Positions 1 through 6,304 of a stretch of 7,896 nt of DNA are shown one piece after another. The first letter of the stretch is position 1. Every line of letters begins with the position of its first letter. The stretch comes from Vallitaleaceae bacterium. Lineage in GTDB: Bacteria; Bacillota; Clostridia; Lachnospirales; Vallitaleaceae. The position numbers and the translations under genes were made by a program. The DNA lies in contig JAQICP010000320.1 in the NCBI GenBank assembly GCA_027858555.1, positions 1 through 7,896 on the forward strand, given 5' to 3'. The notes under the pieces were generated by a model, which was not told where the DNA came from, ran no database searches, and saw nothing but the letters and a program-made list of their open reading frames with translations.

Positions 1-144
1 TCATGTATATATATACCTACATGTTCAACTTATGCTCTTGAAGCAGTTGAAAAATATGGATTTCTTAAGGGTGGATTTTTAAGTATAAAAAGAATTCTGC
101 GATGTCATCCATTTCACAAAGGTGGATTTGATCCAGTACCTTAA
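1..144 (+). CDS. yidD: YidD, membrane protein insertion efficiency factor (3' part only)
   Basis: The gene is cut by the left edge of the window. Frame 1 is open from base 1 to a TAA at 142-144 and gives 47 residues. They carry the YidD signature: a C-x-Y-x-PTCS-x-YA block at residues 2-12, an EKYG-x-x-KG block at 17-24, then R-x-x-RCHP at 31-37 and a GGFDPVP ending. The family is a short protein of about 70-90 residues with conserved cysteines, thought to assist YidC-dependent membrane insertion at the inner face of the membrane. Only about the first 25 residues are missing. The stop lies 12 bases before the yidC start, so the two genes are very probably co-transcribed, as in other Firmicutes. 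Identification is firm. Confidence 0.93.
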   Translation, partial: SCIYIPTCSTYALEAVEKYGFLKGGFLSIKRILRCHPFHKGGFDPVP

Positions 145-156
145 TAGGAGGATACT

Positions 157-1167
157 ATGTTTTCGTTGTTAACAAAATCTACAACCCCACTACTTGGTAG
201 TATATCTAGTGTATTCGGAGTCATCATGAATGCTATCTATAATTTTTTTAATAGTGCATTTGGAATTGAATCTCTAGGTACAACAATTATTATTTTTACG
301 TTACTAGTAAGGGTATTAATGTTACCACTTGCAATTAAACAACAAAAATCAACACAAGAAATGCAATTTATTCAACCTCAGTTGAAAAAAATTCAAGCGA
401 AATATAAAGAGAAAAAAGATGCTGAAAACCAAAAAAAGTATCAAGCAGAGATGGCAGCACTATATAAAGAACACAATGTTAATCCTTTTGGTGGTTGCTT
501 ACCTTTAGTTATTCAATTACCAATCATCTTTTCATTGTTTGCCGTACTTCGTAATATTCCGGCTTACATTGACAAAGTGAAAAATATATATTTGGGTATA
601 TACAATACGATAACTGGACTTACTGGTGTTAATGATGCTTTACTTGCACTTAACAAGACTGATCTCGCAGCTGAAAAAACTGCGGCACTAGTACCTAAGT
701 TTGACCCAGCATCTACCGACTCTATCGTAGACTTATTAGCAAAATTCTCACCAAGTCATTGGGATAGTTTTACAAATACTTTCGCATCAGTTAGCACGAA
801 CTTAGAACCTTTAATTGAAAAAGTACATGCTATGAATTACTTTTTCACCATTGATTTAGCTACTAGACCAATATCTGGTTTAAGTGATATATTTACAGTT
901 GGTGCCTTAATACCATTATTGTGTTTGATTGCACAGATATTTGTTACTAGAACCATGACTGCTAAAGCAAAAGCAAGTTCAACTGGCGATAATGCAGCAG
1001 CAGACCAAACACAAAAAACAATGACATATATGATGCCTTTGATTACAGTTTTCTTCGTATCAACTATGCCAGCTGGTTTAGGTTTATATTGGTTAACAAG
1101 TAATGTATTCCAATTAGTACAACAGATTGTTATTAATAAATACGTTGTTAATAAAAAGAAAGAATAA
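157..1167 (+). CDS. yidC: YidC/Oxa1-family membrane protein insertase
   Basis: A 336-residue membrane insertase that helps Sec-dependent and Sec-independent proteins enter the lipid bilayer. The start ATG has AGGAGG at 146-151 with a 5-base spacer. The first core membrane segment (about 41-60) carries the arginine of the hydrophilic groove at R52 (LLVRVLMLPL). It is followed by a charged cytoplasmic hairpin rich in Lys, Gln and Glu (61-108), a second segment (110-133, NPFGGCLPLVIQLPI), an external loop, and three further segments between about 245 and 325, including the typical SNVFQLVQQ stretch near 315-323. No lipobox is visible at the N-terminus, unlike Bacillus SpoIIIJ. The external loop (about 134-240) is roughly 100 residues, much longer than in Bacillus. 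The C-terminus is basic (NKKKE). Its place between yidD and jag supports the call. Confidence 0.95.
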   Translation: MFSLLTKSTTPLLGSISSVFGVIMNAIYNFFNSAFGIESLGTTIIIFTLLVRVLMLPLAIKQQKSTQEMQFIQPQLKKIQAKYKEKKDAENQKKYQAEMAALYKEHNVNPFGGCLPLVIQLPIIFSLFAVLRNIPAYIDKVKNIYLGIYNTITGLTGVNDALLALNKTDLAAEKTAALVPKFDPASTDSIVDLLAKFSPSHWDSFTNTFASVSTNLEPLIEKVHAMNYFFTIDLATRPISGLSDIFTVGALIPLLCLIAQIFVTRTMTAKAKASSTGDNAAADQTQKTMTYMMPLITVFFVSTMPAGLGLYWLTSNVFQLVQQIVINKYVVNKKKE

Positions 1168-1184
1168 TTGAATTATTGTGAATT

Positions 1185-1190
1185 GGGAGG
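1185..1190 (+). promoter_or_regulatory. Ribosome binding site deciding the jag start
   Basis: GGGAGG sits 10 bases before the ATG at 1201. The reading frame is open back to a TTG at 1168, but that codon has no ribosome binding site and would add 11 residues that Jag proteins lack. The ATG at 1196 is out of frame and meets a stop at once. The spacer is long compared with the 5 bases seen at yidC, rsmG and noc. Confidence 0.7.
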
Positions 1191-1200
1191 AATAGATGTA

Positions 1201-1830
1201 ATGAATTATGTTATAAAAGAAGCTAGATCCGTAGAAGATGCTATTACAGAAGCATTGGTAGAACTTGGCATAACAAGTGAAGAAGCAGTTATAGAAATAG
1301 TCGAAAAACAAAGTGGTGGATTATTTGGTATATTTAGTACTAAACTTGCAAAAGTTAAAGTCTCTAAAAGTGCTACAATTGATACCATTGCTGAATCATT
1401 CCTAACAGACGTTTTTAAAGAGATGGAATTAGAAGTTAGTGTATCAATAAAAATGGATGAAGAAATGAACATGAATATTGATTTAAGTGGTCCGAACATG
1501 GGCGTACTTATTGGTAAAAGAGGCCAGACTTTAGATTCACTTCAATACTTGGTAAGTTTAGTTGTTAATAAAGAATCTGAGCAATATATAAGAGTTAAGT
1601 TGGATACGGAAGCTTATAGAGAACGTAGAAAACAAACTTTAGAAAATCTAGCTAAAAATCTAGCTAATAAAGTTAAAAAATCAGGGAAAAAGTTCACACT
1701 GGAACCTATGAATCCCTACGAACGACGCATTATACATTTTACCTTGCAAAATAATAAAGCCGTTGAGACACATAGTGAAGGCGAAGAGCCATATAGAAAA
1801 GTAATCATTGTACCAAGTAAACAAAAATAA
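1201..1830 (+). CDS. jag: Jag/KhpB RNA-binding protein (Jag-N, KH and R3H domains)
   Basis: A 209-residue cytoplasmic RNA-binding protein, also called KhpB or EloR, which in Firmicutes usually partners with KhpA and influences cell-wall synthesis and elongation. Three domains are visible. A Jag-N domain spans about 1-50 and ends in the SGGLFGIF loop. A KH domain lies at about 65-135 with a GxxG loop, GKRG at 105-108, in the usual LIGKRGQTLDSLQ setting. An R3H domain lies at about 140-206, with R175 and H179 in NPYERRIIHF. Length matches the family (about 205-210). I chose ATG 1201 because MNYVIKEARSVEDAI aligns with the normal Jag N-terminus. It follows yidC by 33 bases and is followed by an intrinsic terminator. 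Alternative functions are unlikely. Confidence 0.93.
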   Translation: MNYVIKEARSVEDAITEALVELGITSEEAVIEIVEKQSGGLFGIFSTKLAKVKVSKSATIDTIAESFLTDVFKEMELEVSVSIKMDEEMNMNIDLSGPNMGVLIGKRGQTLDSLQYLVSLVVNKESEQYIRVKLDTEAYRERRKQTLENLAKNLANKVKKSGKKFTLEPMNPYERRIIHFTLQNNKAVETHSEGEEPYRKVIIVPSKQK

Positions 1831-1837
1831 CAACTTA

Positions 1838-1870
1838 CCCCAGTGCCTATTATGTACTGGGGATATTTTT
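1838..1870 (+). terminator. Intrinsic terminator after jag
   Basis: CCCCAGTGC (1838-1846) pairs with GTACTGGGG (1854-1862), giving nine pairs including one G-U, with a 7-base loop. The stem is followed by ATA and then five T (1866-1870). It lies 7 bases after the jag stop and 27 bases before the mnmE start. It should end or reduce transcription from the yidC-jag unit before mnmE. Confidence 0.82.
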
Positions 1871-1897
1871 ACTTCAAAATAAGAAGGGAGTGATACG

Positions 1898-3280
1898 GTG
1901 GCATATAGTTATGATACAATTGCTGCGATATCCACTAGTTTATCACCAGCAGGCATAGGGATTATCAGAGTAAGTGGTCCAGATGCCATAGTAATTGTGG
2001 ATCGATGTTTTAAAATGAAAAATGGCAAGTCTTTAAAAGACGTGGCTTCACATACGATTAATTATGGTTTCATTATGAAAGAGACACATACTTTAGACGA
2101 GGTATTGGTTTCAGTTATGAAAGCGCCGAATTCTTTTACAAAAGAAGATGTGGCTGAGATTAATTGTCATGGAGGCATCATCGTACTTGAGAAAGTACTT
2201 ACCCTTGTCATGGAACTAGGTGCCAGATTGGCTGAGCCTGGTGAATTTACTAAAAGAGCATTTTTAAATGGTAGGATTGATTTATCTCAAGCAGAAGCAA
2301 TTATGGATATCATCAATGCTAAAAGTGATATGGCTCTTGAAGCATCTGTTAATCATCTGAAGGGCATCTTGAAAATCAGAATAAACGAAATCAAAGATAA
2401 GGTGATCACGATTATTGCCCATGTTGAAGCTTCCATAGATTATCCAGAGTATGAGATAGAGGACTTGGAAGACGGTCAGCTAATTACTAACTTGTCAGCT
2501 ATTAAAGATGAAATCAATGAATTACGCACAAGTTATGATCATGGAAAAATACTTAGAGAAGGTATAAAAACTGTTATTATAGGTAAACCGAATGTCGGTA
2601 AGTCCTCTCTTCTTAATGCACTGTTGAGAGAACAGAAAGCTATCGTAACAGACGTCCCAGGGACAACAAGAGATGCTATAGAGGCATATATGAATATACA
2701 TGGTGTACCACTTAACATCATCGATACAGCGGGTATAAGAGATACTGATGATTATGTTGAACAGATAGGTGTTGGTAGAGCTAAGAATTTGATTATCGAA
2801 GCTGAGTTGGTTATATTTATGGCTGATGCTTCTGGACATCTTGATGATAATGACTTTAAAATTATAGAATTGGTGAAAGATAAAAAGGTAATTGTGTTAC
2901 TCAACAAAGTAGATCTAGATAATGTGACGACGGCCCTTCATCTAAAAGATTTGGTGGATGAGGCATATATTATTCCTACTTCTATTAAAATGGACCAGGG
3001 AATTACTGTCTTAGAAAATAAAATCAAAGAGATGTTTTCTCTTGGTAAAATAGATTTTAATGATCAGGCCTATATTACTAATATAAGGCATAAAAAAGCA
3101 CTGGACAAAGCCATGGAATCAGTGGGTGAAGTGATTGCTGCAGTTGAAGATGGCGTGCCTTCTGATTGTTATTCTATTGATTTGAAGAACATATATGAAG
3201 CAATTGGCGAACTTACCGGGGACACGGTTTCTGAAGATTTATTAAAGGCCCTTTTTAGCCAGTTTTGCCTTGGCAAGTAG
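1898..3280 (+). CDS. mnmE: MnmE (TrmE), tRNA modification GTPase
   Basis: A 460-residue GTPase that works with MnmG to build the (carboxymethyl)aminomethyl group at C5 of the wobble uridine of certain tRNAs, using a methylene-tetrahydrofolate donor. The start is GTG with AAGGGAG seven bases upstream. The N-terminal folate-binding domain covers about 1-120 (DTIAAISTS; PGEFTKRAFLNGR). A helical domain flanks the inserted G domain. G-domain motifs are G1 GKPNVGKSS (229-237), G2 TTRD (256-259), G3 DTAG (276-279) and G4 NKVD (336-339). The C-terminus has the conserved FC-x-GK ending with C457. The residue after G3 that is usually a catalytic Glu (GIRE) is Asp here (D282); I believe this variant occurs in other clostridia. 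The gene looks intact and of normal length, in contrast to its partner mnmG. Confidence 0.96.
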   Translation: MAYSYDTIAAISTSLSPAGIGIIRVSGPDAIVIVDRCFKMKNGKSLKDVASHTINYGFIMKETHTLDEVLVSVMKAPNSFTKEDVAEINCHGGIIVLEKVLTLVMELGARLAEPGEFTKRAFLNGRIDLSQAEAIMDIINAKSDMALEASVNHLKGILKIRINEIKDKVITIIAHVEASIDYPEYEIEDLEDGQLITNLSAIKDEINELRTSYDHGKILREGIKTVIIGKPNVGKSSLLNALLREQKAIVTDVPGTTRDAIEAYMNIHGVPLNIIDTAGIRDTDDYVEQIGVGRAKNLIIEAELVIFMADASGHLDDNDFKIIELVKDKKVIVLLNKVDLDNVTTALHLKDLVDEAYIIPTSIKMDQGITVLENKIKEMFSLGKIDFNDQAYITNIRHKKALDKAMESVGEVIAAVEDGVPSDCYSIDLKNIYEAIGELTGDTVSEDLLKALFSQFCLGK

Positions 3281-3318
3281 GGTTTTGTATGGCTCTTTAT
3301 ATGAAAAGGTCTGAAATA

Positions 3319-3334
3319 ACACTATATATAGTGT
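3319..3334. repeat. Perfect 16-bp AT-rich palindrome upstream of mnmG
   Basis: ACACTATATATAGTGT is its own reverse complement. It lies in the mnmE-mnmG gap, preceded by GGTCTGAAATA. A related palindrome sits 32 bp downstream, centre to centre. It could be an operator half of a two-site array or only an AT-rich coincidence. No T-run follows, so it is not a standard terminator. Confidence 0.55.
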
Positions 3335-3352
3335 AAAAAAGAGGTTTGAAAC

Positions 3353-3364
3353 ACAATATATTGT
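3353..3364. repeat. Second, shorter palindrome (12 bp) upstream of mnmG
   Basis: ACAATATATTGT is a perfect palindrome. Together with the lead-in GGTTTGAAAC it resembles the first element (GGTCTGAAATAACAC), so the two look like an imperfect direct repeat, each copy holding a palindrome. A TTGAAA hexamer (3346-3351) overlaps the lead-in, but I found no convincing -10 at the right distance. Confidence 0.5.
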
Positions 3365-3387
3365 AACTATTGAGAATGATAATAAAT

Positions 3388-3411
3388 CGTACATTTCAAT
3401 GATTATGTACG
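3388..3411 (+). other. Hairpin just upstream of the mnmG ribosome binding site
   Basis: CGTACAT (3388-3394) pairs with ATGTACG (3405-3411) across a 10-base loop. The stem ends four bases before the AGGTGA ribosome binding site. It could affect mnmG translation or mRNA stability. This is a 7-bp stem only, so chance is possible. Confidence 0.4.
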
Positions 3412-3415
3412 TAGC

Positions 3416-3421
3416 AGGTGA
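3416..3421 (+). promoter_or_regulatory. Ribosome binding site deciding the mnmG start
   Basis: AGGTGA matches the 3' part of the ideal Shine-Dalgarno sequence AAGGAGGTGA. The last G of its AGG core is 5 bases from ATG 3424, the same spacing as at yidC, rsmG and noc. The in-frame GTG at 3418 lies inside this site, so ATG 3424 is preferred. Confidence 0.65.
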
Positions 3422-3423
3422 AT

Positions 3424-5178
3424 ATGAGTTATATTGAAGAAAGTTATGACGCAATAATTATAGGTGGTGGGCATGCTGGTACAGAAGCAGCGCTTGCTTG
3501 TGCACGACTTGGACTTAATACCATTATGTTTGCGGTTAGTTTAGATTCTATTGCCATGATGCCGTGTAACCCAAGTATTGGTGGGACATCAAAAGGTCAT
3601 TTGGTTAGAGAAATTGACGCACTAGGCGGCGAAATGGGTAAAAATATCGATCGTACCTTTCTACAATCTCGCATGTTAAATACAGCAAAAGGTCCAGCAG
3701 TTCATTCTCTAAGAGCCCAAGCAGATAAATTCAAGTATGCTAAAAACATGAAGATGGTTCTTGAAAATACGGAAGGTATTGTTATGCAACAATCTGAAGT
3801 AACAGAGATTATTGTTGAAACCGATAGTCTTTCTGGCATTAAATCTGTCAAAGGCGTTAAGATTATATCTGGTCTATCTTTTTTAGCTGATAGAGTTATT
3901 ATAGCAACAGGTACATATCTTAAAGCAAAATGTATCTATGGTGAGGTTGAGATCTATTCAGGTCCAAATGGGCTACAAGCGGCTAATAATTTAACACAGT
4001 CTTTAGTCAGTAACGGTATTGAGATGTATCGATTTAAAACCGGTACGCCAGCCAGGATAGATAAAAAAAGCATCAACTTTGATAAAATGGAAGAGCAAAA
4101 AGGTGATGAGCATATTGTCCCCTTCTCTTTTTCAAATACAGAAGACATGATTAAGCGAGAACAGATATCTTGTTGGCTCACTTATACTAATAGTGATACG
4201 CACACAATCATAGAAAATAATTTGAATCGTTCCCCATTATACTCAGGTGTTATTGAAGGAACGGGACCTAGATATTGTCCATCTATTGAAGATAAAGTAG
4301 TACGTTTTAAGGATAAAGAAAGACATCAGATTTTTTTGGAACCAGAAGGTGAAGATACCAATGAGATGTATGTACAAGGTATGTCGACTTCTCTACCTGA
4401 AGATGTGCAAAAAGCTATGCTTAGAACTTTGCCTGGACTTGAGAATGCTAATATCATGCGTGCAGGCTATGCCATTGAGTATGATTGTATCAACCCATTA
4501 CAGTTAGAATTAACCCTTGAATTTAAAGATATCAAAGGGTTATATAGTGCGGGTCAGTTTAATGGTAGTTCAGGGTATGAAGAAGCAGCAGCTCAGGGTT
4601 TGGTCGCGGGCATCAATGCTAGTTTAAGTTTTCATAATAAACCAGAAATGGTAATAGATAGATCTGAAGCTTACATTGGCGTACTCATAGATGACTTGGT
4701 CACTAAAGGAACCAACGAACCTTATAGAATGATGACATCAAGAGCTGAATACCGATTATTGCTTCGACAAGACAATGCGGATATCAGGTTGCGTAAAAAA
4801 GGTTATGAAGCAGGTCTTATCCGTCAAGCAGATTATGATTATTTGATCTACAAGATGACGATGATAGAATCTGAGGTAAAACGATTAAAAAAAACCATCG
4901 TAGGCATGAGACCTGAGATACAGTCATTTTTAGAAGGACAAGATAGTACGTTGCTTAGAAGTGGTATGAGTCTACATGATTTACTGAAACGACCAGAAAT
5001 AAGTTACACTGACATCATAGCACTAGATCCAGTAAGACCTGAACTTCGCGCGGATATTATTGAACAAATCAATATACAGATAAAATACGAAGGTTATATT
5101 AAAAGACAAGAAAAACAGGTTCAACAATTTAAAAAGTTAGAGAAAAAGCAATTACCTGATAATCTTGATTTTCTTTAA
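3424..5178 (+). CDS. mnmG: MnmG (GidA), tRNA wobble-uridine modification FAD enzyme, truncated by an in-frame stop
   Basis: A FAD-dependent partner of MnmE in making cmnm5U34 in tRNA. From ATG 3424 the reading runs 584 residues to a TAA at 5176-5178. Visible motifs are the N-terminal FAD-binding IIGGGHAGTEAA (from about residue 12), the MPCNPSIGGTSKGHLVREID block with a conserved Cys at 48, the RYCPSIEDKVVRF block with Cys 285, the C-terminal FAD-site stretch GLYSAGQFNGSSGYEEAAAQG, and the SRAEYRLLLRQDNAD block near 440. MnmG is normally about 620-635 residues. The missing helical end, needed in the family for MnmE and tRNA contact, is present in the same frame directly after the TAA. The product is therefore probably impaired unless the stop is a sequence error or is read through. 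A GTG at 3418 is a less likely start. Confidence 0.93.
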   Translation: MSYIEESYDAIIIGGGHAGTEAALACARLGLNTIMFAVSLDSIAMMPCNPSIGGTSKGHLVREIDALGGEMGKNIDRTFLQSRMLNTAKGPAVHSLRAQADKFKYAKNMKMVLENTEGIVMQQSEVTEIIVETDSLSGIKSVKGVKIISGLSFLADRVIIATGTYLKAKCIYGEVEIYSGPNGLQAANNLTQSLVSNGIEMYRFKTGTPARIDKKSINFDKMEEQKGDEHIVPFSFSNTEDMIKREQISCWLTYTNSDTHTIIENNLNRSPLYSGVIEGTGPRYCPSIEDKVVRFKDKERHQIFLEPEGEDTNEMYVQGMSTSLPEDVQKAMLRTLPGLENANIMRAGYAIEYDCINPLQLELTLEFKDIKGLYSAGQFNGSSGYEEAAAQGLVAGINASLSFHNKPEMVIDRSEAYIGVLIDDLVTKGTNEPYRMMTSRAEYRLLLRQDNADIRLRKKGYEAGLIRQADYDYLIYKMTMIESEVKRLKKTIVGMRPEIQSFLEGQDSTLLRSGMSLHDLLKRPEISYTDIIALDPVRPELRADIIEQINIQIKYEGYIKRQEKQVQQFKKLEKKQLPDNLDFL

Positions 5179-5319
5179 ATTCCATCTTTACGTATTGAGG
5201 CAAAACAAAAGCTTAATATGATTCAACCCAAATCTGTAGGTCAAGCTTCAAGAATATCAGGCGTTTCTCCAGCGGATATATCAGTTTTGCTGGTTTATAT
5301 TGAACAGTTTAAGAAATAG
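5179..5319 (+). pseudogene. mnmG: Separated C-terminal end of mnmG
   Basis: Directly after the TAA the same frame stays open for 46 codons and ends at TAG 5317-5319. It encodes the conserved MnmG tail, including RIEAKQKLNMIQPKSVGQAS and then RISGVSPADISVLLVYIEQ. With the upstream 584 residues and one residue at the stop position the protein would be 631 residues, the normal family length. No base is lost or gained, so this is a single nonsense codon, not a frameshift. An in-frame ATG at 5218 has no ribosome binding site and falls inside the conserved tail, so separate translation is unlikely. The tail shows no other damage, which suggests a recent mutation or a sequencing error. Confidence 0.85.
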
Positions 5320-5323
5320 ATAT

Positions 5324-5440
5324 TTTGTTGAGATTTGTTAACGAGAAGTGTTGATGAAAATTGCTTGAGAAAATTGCTTGTGAAGATTGTTAGTGAGAAT
5401 TGTTGATGAAAATTATAAGTAAATATTATTCATGAGTATT
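5324..5440. repeat. Degenerate 13-bp tandem repeat array (about nine units)
   Basis: Consecutive 13-base units run without gaps: for example GTTGATGAAAATT (5350-5362), GCTTGAGAAAATT (5363-5375), GCTTGTGAAGATT (5376-5388), GTTAGTGAGAATT (5389-5401) and GTTGATGAAAATT again (5402-5414). Two weaker units precede (5324-5349) and two follow (5415-5440). The shared pattern is roughly G-Y-T-W-G-W-G-A-R-A-A-T-T. Thirteen is not a multiple of three and stops occur in the frames, so it is not coding. It begins five bases after the downstream mnmG stop and fills most of the gap before rsmG. Confidence 0.75.
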
Positions 5441-5453
5441 TTCAATCAGCATA

Positions 5454-5483
5454 TTGATGAGGCTAAATAGCAAAGGATATATA
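5454..5483 (+). promoter_or_regulatory. Possible rsmG promoter
   Basis: TTGATG (5454-5459) lies 18 bp before TATATA (5478-5483), each matching four of six bases of the sigma-A consensus. It sits 35-64 bases before the rsmG start, just after the 13-bp array. The AT-rich composition makes chance matches common, so this is weak. Confidence 0.25.
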
Positions 5484-5496
5484 AGTAATTATATAT
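5477..5496. repeat. AT-only inverted repeat before rsmG
   Basis: ATATATAA (5477-5484) and TTATATAT (5489-5496) are reverse complements around GTAA. It lies 11 bases before the rsmG ribosome binding site and overlaps the possible -10 box. It could be an operator or a weak hairpin, or simple AT-rich sequence. Confidence 0.4.
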
Positions 5497-5507
5497 AAAT
5501 TAAAAAT

Positions 5508-5512
5508 GGAGG
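5508..5512 (+). promoter_or_regulatory. Ribosome binding site deciding the rsmG start
   Basis: GGAGG lies 5 bases before ATG 5518. An in-frame ATG at 5506 overlaps this site and has no ribosome binding site of its own, so translation should begin at 5518. Confidence 0.85.
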
Positions 5513-5517
5513 TAGCT

Positions 5518-6234
5518 ATGATTAAAAATGATTTATTAGTACGTGGCTTGGGTGATATGGGACTTATACCTACGCAAGATCAAACCCGAAAATTTCAATT
5601 GTTTTATGAGCTACTGATTGATAGGAATCAATCTATGAATCTAACAAATATCACGGATTATGATGAAGTCATGGTAAAACATTTTTTAGATAGCATCAAT
5701 GTGATTAAGGCATATGGTTTAATGAACACTAATTCAATATTAGACGTAGGAACTGGAGCGGGGTTTCCAGGTATTCCTTTGAAAATTATGTTCCCTCACC
5801 TATCCGTAACACTTATGGATGCTCTTAACAAAAGAGTTCAATTTATGAACGAAGTTATCGATCAACTAGACCTAATTAAAATAAATGCTATTCACAGTCG
5901 TGCTGAGATATTAGCACAAGATCACATATTTAGGACGGCTTATGACTTGGTGGTATCTAGAGCAGTAAGTCAACTGTCTACCCTTTCAGAGTATTGCTTG
6001 CCGTTTGTTAAAATTGGAGGGCATTTCATAGCCTATAAATCTACTGACACAGAAGAAGAGATTAGTGAGGCTAAAAATGCCATCTCATTATTAGGTGGTA
6101 AGATTCAGAGTGTCAGTGACTTTAAAGTCCCTGAATCCGATATTTTAAGAAGATATGTCGTAATCAAAAAGATTAGCGATACCCCACCGAAATATCCAAG
6201 AAAAGCTGGAACACCTAGCAAAAAGCCGTTATAA
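5518..6234 (+). CDS. rsmG: RsmG (GidB), 16S rRNA (guanine-N7) methyltransferase
   Basis: A 238-residue SAM-dependent methyltransferase that adds the N7-methyl group to G527 (E. coli numbering) of 16S rRNA. Length matches the Bacillus protein (about 239). The family N-terminal helical part is seen with RNQSMNLTNITDYDEVMVKHFLDS (37-59 region). The SAM-binding loop is ILDVGTGAGFPGIPLKI (74-90). A further motif is DLVVSRAVSQLSTL (143-156), followed by KIGGHFIAYKS. The basic C-terminus, KYPRKAGTPSKKPL, is typical. It normally follows mnmG, as here, though with an unusually long 198-base gap filled by repeats. No T-tailed terminator follows. The stop overlaps by one base a palindrome resembling a Noc site. 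The gene appears intact. Confidence 0.95.
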   Translation: MIKNDLLVRGLGDMGLIPTQDQTRKFQLFYELLIDRNQSMNLTNITDYDEVMVKHFLDSINVIKAYGLMNTNSILDVGTGAGFPGIPLKIMFPHLSVTLMDALNKRVQFMNEVIDQLDLIKINAIHSRAEILAQDHIFRTAYDLVVSRAVSQLSTLSEYCLPFVKIGGHFIAYKSTDTEEEISEAKNAISLLGGKIQSVSDFKVPESDILRRYVVIKKISDTPPKYPRKAGTPSKKPL

Positions 6235-6235
6235 A

Positions 6236-6251
6236 TATTTCCCAGGAAATA
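6236..6251. promoter_or_regulatory. Probable Noc-binding sequence (NBS-like palindrome)
   Basis: TATTTCCCAGGAAATA matches the Bacillus Noc-binding sequence TATTTCCCGGGAAATA at 15 of 16 positions; the single change is at the centre (A for G). The symmetry extends outward to AATATTTCC and GGAAATATT (6234-6253). It lies two bases after the rsmG stop and about 280 bases before noc, whose product carries Noc-type DNA-recognition residues. Binding itself is inferred. Confidence 0.6.
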
Positions 6252-6258
6252 TTATATG

Positions 6259-6270
6259 TGAGGTACACTT
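6259..6270 (+). repeat. Remnant of a third repeat copy
   Basis: TGAGGTACACTT is identical to bases 6463-6474 inside the second full repeat. It lies about 35 bases before the first full copy, where the tail of an earlier copy would be expected, and the sequence after it diverges. It is short, so the link is suggestive only. Confidence 0.4.
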
Positions 6271-6275
6271 ACAAC

Positions 6276-6298
6276 ACAATTCTCATGCAGAGAATTGT
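6276..6298. other. Strong hairpin in the rsmG-noc gap
   Basis: ACAATTCTC (6276-6284) pairs perfectly with GAGAATTGT (6290-6298) around an ATGCA loop. There is no T-run on either side, so it is not a standard intrinsic terminator, though it may stabilise the 3' end of the rsmG mRNA or be a protein site. Confidence 0.55.
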
Positions 6299-6304
6299 AT
6301 TAGG

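Noticed and set aside
1168..1200. TTG 1168 as the jag start
   Set aside because: It has no ribosome binding site and would add 11 residues not typical of Jag, while GGGAGG precedes ATG 1201.
1997..2005. DnaA-box-like TGTGGATCG
   Set aside because: Only seven of nine bases match, it is inside mnmE, and no cluster of boxes is nearby.
2522..2839. Reverse-strand open frames inside mnmE and the other genes
   Set aside because: They lie opposite strongly conserved genes, lack ribosome binding sites, and show no recognisable protein features.
5176..5178. TAA reassigned as a sense codon
   Set aside because: yidD, yidC, jag, rsmG, noc and the acetyltransferase gene all end in TAA at normal family lengths.
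5170..5185. CTT TAA as a programmed +1 frameshift site like that of prfB
   Set aside because: The conserved tail continues in the same frame after the stop, so a +1 shift would lead into a non-homologous frame.
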